Assembly: GCA_946479055.1 (NCBI GenBank)
Contig: CAMLEX010000072.1
Coordinates: 1-11,797 of the forward strand
DNA from: an uncultured Bacteroidota bacterium
GTDB lineage: Bacteria; Bacteroidota; Bacteroidia; Chitinophagales; Chitinophagaceae
Direction of reading: 5' to 3'
Length of the DNA stretch: 11,797 bases
The notes under the pieces are model-generated. The model was not told where the DNA came from and did no database searches. It saw nothing but the letters and a program-made list of their open reading frames with translations. This document shows positions 6,703 to 11,797 of the stretch, piece after piece (position 1 is the stretch's first letter; the number at the start of each line of letters is the position of its first letter). A program made the translations under genes and the position numbers.

Positions 6703-9700
6703 TTATTTCAACAAAACATTTCTTGTTTTTCCCTGCATGTCTTTAATGGTGCATGATTTTACATTTCCCGGCATTGAAAAAAAACGGCCGCTCTGTGACA
6801 GGAAAGAAGTGCCATAATAAAATTCTATTTTTTGTTTTTTACCATCTGCGAAAGTCAGTATTGCATAAACATCGGCAGGTTCAACCGGAATAATATTAGC
6901 AGTATTTTTATTTTTATAAACTTCTAATGGCCCTTTGTTTTGCGTAGCAATAATGAGATAATTACCTTCGGCCGACCTTATTTTAGCCAATCCCTTTCCA
7001 TTACCACTAATAAAAATACCGCTTTGTAAAATAGTTAAAGGAGTAAACTCACCTTTACCGTTGCCTTTTAATATCAGTCCGTTAAGTGCATCATACCGTC
7101 CATTCCCCGGCTCAGTTCCATAATCGTTAGTGTTCATACAAATATCCAGGTTACCATCTCCATCAAAATCTTCTGTTATCATACCGTTGATGACAGAGCA
7201 TTGAGCCATATCAGGTAATGTTTCTATTGAAAACTTTCCGTTTCCATTGTTCCTGATAAATGAACTGATAAACCAATTTGCACTATACTTTATAGCATCT
7301 TTTATTTCGTCCTGTGTAAAAAGCTGTTCGAATGTTGCATTGGCAAATGATTTGTACGATAAAAATCTTTTTTTAATAAATGGCATTTGATCTACTACGT
7401 CATCGCGGGTATGCGTTGTAAATTCTTTTAAATCTCCTCCAATCTTATCTTTCATATATTTCACGGGAATACATTCCAGTACACCATTTTTGTCAAAATC
7501 TTTGGCATACATGGAAACCGGATACTGCTCGGTTGCTTTATAAAATGAATTCTCACCGTGATTAGCAACAACATAATCAATATCACCATCATTGTCAAAG
7601 TCTCCACAGGTAATGCTGTTCCACCAACCTGATTTATCACTAATACCTGTTGAATTCGTAATGTCGATGAAACGGCCATGATCATTTTTTAAAAACCTCA
7701 AAGGCGTCCACTCACCTGCCAGCAGCAGATCAGGCCATCCATCGTTATCAAAATCTGTCCACGCCGCATCACAGACTAAACCAACATTGATCAATGAGGG
7801 GGCACCGGAAGATGTAACGTCAGTAAACTTTATTTTTCCAGCTTTGGAATCATTACGATAAATAAAACCCGAAACAGGCTGTGGATAGTTCCAGGGCTTT
7901 ACACGTCCGGTAATTAGTAAATCCAGATCTCCATCTTTATCAAAATCGGAGGCCCGTACACAAAACTTGCTGGTAGTATTGGCAGGAAGGGCTGTACTAT
8001 CAGGTGTAAAACTTCCTTTTCCATTATTGATGTATAAACCGTCGGAATAAGCTTTATCGCCGGGACCATAAGCATATCCACCGGCTGCAATATACAGATC
8101 CAGATCATTGTCACTATCGGCATCAAAAAGAAGAAGACCTCTGTCATCTGATTTTTTTTGTAAAGTCTGTTCAGCGGTCAGCAAAGATGTTGTTGAAAAT
8201 TTTCCATTAACTTTTTGTATAAAAGCCATTGGGCTAAAACCGGGCGCACCGCCGGTTATAAAATCATCAAGACCATCGCCATTAATATCTCCTGCCGCAA
8301 TGCCGGGTGAGTATTCTGAAAATTTATGAGGCAAAAGTTTTTGAATGTTAAAGTCTATAAAGTCTCTTTGCTGATGTATATAACTGATACCCGACTGACT
8401 GGTAATATTGGTAAACCAATTGTCCCGGTTAATTGCGGAATTTACCGGAGGCGAAAAAGGAACAGCATTTTTTATATTAACTTCTATCAATTTATTGTAA
8501 GAAGGTCTTACCAGTATTTGCTTTATGTTTCCCGGCGAGAATATTTCTATTGAATCAACTTCAGTATTTCCCAATCCAAAATGCATGATGAGTGACACTG
8601 TTGAAATATATCCACGGTATGGATTGTTCGTAAAATTTTGAATTGTATTTTTTTGATGTACAATCACCTTTGCACCAATTCCGTTAATATTTTTTGATGT
8701 ACCGGTAAATTTCAGATCGAGAAAATGTTTCTTTTCCTGATCGTGAGAAATTTTATTTTCATAAACCATTGCAGGATCGTCGATATTATTAATAACGATA
8801 TCTAAATCGCCATCATTATCCAGATCAACATAAGCAGCGCCGTTTGAAAAGCCGGGTTCTTCCAATCCCCATTCGGTTGTTTCATCCGAGAACTTCAGAT
8901 CCCCATTATTTTTATAGATATAGTTATGAATTTTAACTGCTGGAATTTCTTCCAGCAGTTCATTTTTTGTAACCAGGTTAGAAGCCATTTTTCGAAATGC
9001 TATAAAATCATGGTCTGTGACATCCTTGGGGAAACCATTGGTAAATAAAATATCCCTGTTACCGTCATTGTCAAAATCGGCAACCAATGGTGTCCAGCTC
9101 CAATCCGTTTCAGCAATGCCACTATAAAATCCTACATCAGAAAAAACAGGATGTTGGATACTATCCAACTGCCCCATAGATGGCCCCTGGTTTATTTGCA
9201 GCATATTTCTGACGTACTGGTACTGATAACCAAATAAATCGCTGTTTTGATAGGTGAGATAACTATTGGCGTTTTGAAACATTTTCTTTCTGAAATTATC
9301 CTCGGGCGACATATCCACTTCTATAACATCATCCAGACCGTCATTATTTATGTCAATGGCATCACTGCCCATAGAGTTGGCTGCGGCGTGTTTAAAGTAT
9401 TCAGTAACGCGGTCTGTAAAAGTACCGTCATGATTATTGATATATAAAACATTGCTCGAAATATAATCGTTGGCGACAAAAATATCTTGCCAGCCATCAC
9501 TGTTTGCATCAAAAATATTAACGGCATGGGTATAGCCCTCAATCAAAATACCTGCCTGTCTTGAAACATCTGTATAAACAGGATGCTTTAAAGCATCGTT
9601 CCAGTCGTTCCGGTATAATCTGCCTGTACTCGGATGCTCTCCATTCAGATTACGCTTCTTGAAAGTGTTTGTATAATCATTCTGAATAATGTGATTTACG

Positions 9701-10287
9701 CCAATATACAGGTCCAGGTCACCGTCATTATCGTAGTCAAAAAAATAAGCCATGGTGCTATGCGTAGTATCCGCAAGTCCATATTCCTGCGCCATGTCTT
9801 TAAACACCGGGGTATTGTTTTTATCTACTCCCTGGTTTACATACAAGATATTTATCCGTTCCAAAGGGTTTCTTTTTGCAGTAGCACAGACATACATGTC
9901 CATTTTACCATCGTTATTAATGTCCACAACAGCCACTCCCCTGCTCCAGATACCCTTGCCATCCGTTTGCGATTGCGCAGTAATGTCTTCAAATTGCAAA
10001 TTGCCCTTATTCAGATACAATTTGTTTGAAACCATATTACCCGTAAAGTAAAGATCCTGCAAACCGTCATTGTTAAAGTCTCCCACTCCTACACCACCGC
10101 CATTGTATATGTTAGCAAAATCAAAGACGTTTATAGAATCATTCTCAGTAATAGTATTTGTGAAATTGATATGAGTTTTGCTGGCATTCAATTTAACAAG
10201 TTTGCCATTATTGTTTTTGCAACTTACAAGAAACACAATAGTTAGAAGAGTGAAAAGACATGGTTTTATAGCACACTTCATTATCAT
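6703..10287 (-). CDS. Large CRTAC1-like lipoprotein with two FG-GAP/VCBS propeller regions and an ASPIC/UnbV domain
   Basis: A complete 1194-residue protein. The track start gives MIMK; Met3 (ATG at 10281), directly before Lys, is an equally good start. A lipoprotein signal peptide ends in lipobox LVSC with Cys at residue 23, so membrane anchoring, probably outer, is predicted. Seven calcium-loop motifs lie before residue 500 (starting at 70, 122, 184, 260, 312, 404, 488) and seven after 660 (667, 722, 781, 845, 896, 930, 1040). Examples are DFNNDGLQD, DYDNDGDLD and DFDGDGNLD; those at 722 and 930 are degenerate. Between the two sets, about residues 535-603, is an ASPIC/UnbV domain (GIGAKVIV, then GYIS...MHFGLG, then VDSIEIFSPG). 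A helix-rich insertion lies near 945-1012, and the last 50 residues look like a degraded UnbV copy. FG-GAP repeats form seven-bladed propellers, as in integrin alpha chains, and commonly mediate binding. The role here is unknown; location between two SusC/SusD sets suggests an accessory surface component. Confidence 0.93.
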   Translation of the reverse strand: MIMKCAIKPCLFTLLTIVFLVSCKNNNGKLVKLNASKTHINFTNTITENDSINVFDFANIYNGGGVGVGDFNNDGLQDLYFTGNMVSNKLYLNKGNLQFEDITAQSQTDGKGIWSRGVAVVDINNDGKMDMYVCATAKRNPLERINILYVNQGVDKNNTPVFKDMAQEYGLADTTHSTMAYFFDYDNDGDLDLYIGVNHIIQNDYTNTFKKRNLNGEHPSTGRLYRNDWNDALKHPVYTDVSRQAGILIEGYTHAVNIFDANSDGWQDIFVANDYISSNVLYINNHDGTFTDRVTEYFKHAAANSMGSDAIDINNDGLDDVIEVDMSPEDNFRKKMFQNANSYLTYQNSDLFGYQYQYVRNMLQINQGPSMGQLDSIQHPVFSDVGFYSGIAETDWSWTPLVADFDNDGNRDILFTNGFPKDVTDHDFIAFRKMASNLVTKNELLEEIPAVKIHNYIYKNNGDLKFSDETTEWGLEEPGFSNGAAYVDLDNDGDLDIVINNIDDPAMVYENKISHDQEKKHFLDLKFTGTSKNINGIGAKVIVHQKNTIQNFTNNPYRGYISTVSLIMHFGLGNTEVDSIEIFSPGNIKQILVRPSYNKLIEVNIKNAVPFSPPVNSAINRDNWFTNITSQSGISYIHQQRDFIDFNIQKLLPHKFSEYSPGIAAGDINGDGLDDFITGGAPGFSPMAFIQKVNGKFSTTSLLTAEQTLQKKSDDRGLLLFDADSDNDLDLYIAAGGYAYGPGDKAYSDGLYINNGKGSFTPDSTALPANTTSKFCVRASDFDKDGDLDLLITGRVKPWNYPQPVSGFIYRNDSKAGKIKFTDVTSSGAPSLINVGLVCDAAWTDFDNDGWPDLLLAGEWTPLRFLKNDHGRFIDITNSTGISDKSGWWNSITCGDFDNDGDIDYVVANHGENSFYKATEQYPVSMYAKDFDKNGVLECIPVKYMKDKIGGDLKEFTTHTRDDVVDQMPFIKKRFLSYKSFANATFEQLFTQDEIKDAIKYSANWFISSFIRNNGNGKFSIETLPDMAQCSVINGMITEDFDGDGNLDICMNTNDYGTEPGNGRYDALNGLILKGNGKGEFTPLTILQSGIFISGNGKGLAKIRSAEGNYLIIATQNKGPLEVYKNKNTANIIPVEPADVYAILTFADGKKQKIEFYYGTSFLSQSGRFFSMPGNVKSCTIKDMQGKTRNVLLK

Positions 10288-10407
10288 TCAAAAGATAGTT
10301 TTGTTATCAATAAACGCCTTAGCAAAAAAAATATTCAAACGCAAATGGCTTAATTAAGAAAGGACCCGATTAAATCCGTAAAACTTTAGAATTATCATTT
10401 TAAATTT

Positions 10408-10438
10408 AAAAAGGCAGAATTTCAAATCCCGCCTCTTT
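10408..10438 (-). terminator. Hairpin terminator after the partial susD-like gene
   Basis: On the minus strand the arms AAAGAGGCGGGATT and AATTCTGCCTTTTT pair over 14 positions (with three G-T wobbles) around a TGA loop. The 3' arm runs into a T-rich tail (TTTTTAAATTT). It lies about 30 bp beyond the susD-like stop codon (10467-10469) and 120 bp before the CRTAC1-like start, matching the position of the other terminator relative to its own susD/CRTAC1 pair. The remaining sequence, 10288-10407, is A/T-rich and shows no promoter I can call with confidence. Confidence 0.75.
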
Positions 10439-10466
10439 ATTATAAAACAATTTATTGAAAGTAAAA

Positions 10467-11797
10467 CTAAGGTTGTATAATAAGGCCATTACTCAAATCA
10501 ATTTGTTGCTGTGGTATAGCGTAGTAATCCTGTTTTGGACCACCCGTAAAAGTTGGTTTTGGATTAAGGTCGCCATTTAACTGGTAAGGAATTGCACTTT
10601 CGTAATTGTAAAATGCAGTAAGCTCTGCGGGTGCAATATCCCATCTTACAAGATCAAAGAAACGGTGACCTTCCATCCCGAGTTCCAATAGTCTCTCCAG
10701 GCGTACAGCAGCTCTGGCTTCAGCCTGGCTTGCAAAGGGAACTAAATACGGGATTGTTTTAGGAACGCCTAATGAAGCGGGGAACGTAACTACCCTGCTA
10801 TTTTGTGCCCTTGTCCGAACTCTGTTGATCAACACAAATGCATTAGCAAGTGAACCTCCGGCAGCCTCAATCTCAGCTTCGGCTAAAAGCAAGATGACAT
10901 CAGAAAAACGAATAAGATTAATATTTAAAGCAGTTCCCCCTGCATCAAACCATAAGGCGGCATCATGTGCAGTCCCAACCTGTGATTTACGAATCATAAT
11001 TTTCTTACCAGAAAAAGGACCGGCAGTACGATCTCTTTGCCAGCCTGTAGCATATGTTCCCCAATCATGAAAAGGCACTCCGTTTCTACCAACTGTCCAA
11101 TCCAAACGTGTGTCAACATTCGCTGCATATTGTGTAAAACCAGGAGCAGCTCCAGAAATTGCATCTGTACCAAAAGGATCCAATACTACTGCATTTTGGG
11201 GGCTTGCAACCGGCAAACCAGCAGCATCAGTTTTATATTGATTTGTAAACCAATAAGTCGGGGTAAAGAAACCTGCTCCCCCTAACTGTGCCGGCTGATT
11301 TAAATTATCGCCCCAATTACCATTGTAACCACCAGCATTATCCTGGGCAGAAGACTGGAACGCAAATACTGCTTCTTTGCTATTTTCAAAATCTACATTG
11401 AAATTATCGTCGTAATGAGTGTTCAAATCATAATGAACGCCAAGAGGGGTTTTACCATTGGCAACCACATCTGCTAAAACAGTTTTGGCAGTGGCAAAAT
11501 CTTTTGCAAACATTAAGACTTTACCATAAATAGCACCGGCTACCCACTTATTTATCCGGGCCGGGGCATCTTGCGTTTCGGGTAGATTCTCATACGCATA
11601 TTTTGCATCTTCAATAATTTTTGGCCAGATCTCGGCATCATTGGCAACACCGGGAATAGTGGCACTTGCTAAATCAAGATCTGCTTGTTCGTCGATGTAG
11701 GGCACTTTGCCCCACAGGATTCTTGCCTGGAAATGATACCAGGCTCTCAATGCACGTGCCTGGCCTGCCAGATTTTTACGATTGTCATCACTAATCT
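10467..11797 (-). CDS. SusD-like (RagB/SusD family) nutrient-binding lipoprotein, 5' end beyond window
   Basis: The frame is open from the right edge to the TAG at 10467-10469, giving 442 visible residues; the signal peptide and true start are outside. A TTG at 11750 lies in the middle of the conserved helix (QARALRAWYHFQARILWGKV) and is not a believable start. SusD signatures are clear: this N-terminal TPR-like helix and the VPYIDE that follows, RFSDVILLLAEAEIEAAGGS with INRVRTRAQ, RLERLLELGMEGHRFFDLVR, and the closing YYAIPQQQIDLSNG. It should be the surface lid of another SusC transporter expected just upstream of the window. It is clearly different in sequence from the SusD at 1349-3100, so the two probably bind different ligands. 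A terminator and a CRTAC1-like gene follow it, the same order as in the downstream module. Confidence 0.94.
   Translation of the reverse strand, partial: ISDDNRKNLAGQARALRAWYHFQARILWGKVPYIDEQADLDLASATIPGVANDAEIWPKIIEDAKYAYENLPETQDAPARINKWVAGAIYGKVLMFAKDFATAKTVLADVVANGKTPLGVHYDLNTHYDDNFNVDFENSKEAVFAFQSSAQDNAGGYNGNWGDNLNQPAQLGGAGFFTPTYWFTNQYKTDAAGLPVASPQNAVVLDPFGTDAISGAAPGFTQYAANVDTRLDWTVGRNGVPFHDWGTYATGWQRDRTAGPFSGKKIMIRKSQVGTAHDAALWFDAGGTALNINLIRFSDVILLLAEAEIEAAGGSLANAFVLINRVRTRAQNSRVVTFPASLGVPKTIPYLVPFASQAEARAAVRLERLLELGMEGHRFFDLVRWDIAPAELTAFYNYESAIPYQLNGDLNPKPTFTGGPKQDYYAIPQQQIDLSNGLIIQP

Noticed and set aside
7461..8147. Additional minus-strand frames at 7461-7685 and 7914-8147
   Set aside because: Both lie inside the CRTAC1-like gene in another frame; their Met/Ile-rich sequence is the frame-shifted reading of DFDNDG-type codons.
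9634..10051. Two overlapping plus-strand open frames (131 and 99 codons)
   Set aside because: They lie antisense within the strongly supported CRTAC1-like gene, over the region coding its repeated calcium loops. Their proteins are rich in hydrophobic residues and Ser with no recognisable domain, as expected for mirror frames.
11748..11750. TTG as the start codon of the partial SusD protein
   Set aside because: The frame continues upstream to the edge with typical SusD sequence (NLAGQARA before LRAWYHF), so the gene begins outside the window.

Overview
The window is a stretch of chromosome from a member of the Bacteroidota. The evidence is a SusC/SusD outer-membrane uptake pair, Bacteroidota-type lipoprotein signal peptides, A/T-rich intergenic DNA and start sites without a clear Shine-Dalgarno sequence. 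A Chitinophagales or Sphingobacteriales host would fit, but I cannot fix the family from the sequence alone. Every supported gene lies on the minus strand, so transcription runs from high to low coordinates.

In transcription order the layout is: the 3' part of a SusD-like lipoprotein gene (10467 to the right edge); a 179-bp gap with a hairpin terminator; a very large FG-GAP/VCBS protein with an ASPIC/UnbV domain (CRTAC1-like, 6703-10287); a 369-bp regulatory-looking gap; a complete SusC-like TonB-dependent receptor (3127-6333); a complete SusD-like lipoprotein 26 bp downstream (1349-3100); a second hairpin terminator; and the 5' part of a second CRTAC1-like lipoprotein (1-1241), cut by the left edge.

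The window therefore shows a repeating module, [SusC]-SusD-CRTAC1 followed by SusC-SusD-CRTAC1. The two CRTAC1-like proteins are collinear paralogues. The SusC barrel and SusD lid should import an unknown ligand across the outer membrane. The CRTAC1-like lipoproteins are predicted calcium-binding beta-propeller proteins and could be accessory ligand-binding or surface-scaffold components of the same machinery; this last role is inferred from position only. No carbohydrate-active enzyme, peptidase, sigma/anti-sigma pair or other regulator is visible, so the substrate cannot be named.

The most interesting points are the 7+7 arrangement of calcium-binding motifs around a UnbV domain, with a degenerate UnbV-like tail, in the complete CRTAC1-like protein; the terminators that separate both susD genes from the CRTAC1-like gene that follows; and the cluster of palindromes and direct repeats upstream of susC. 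No RNA genes, CRISPR arrays or insertion sequences were seen.
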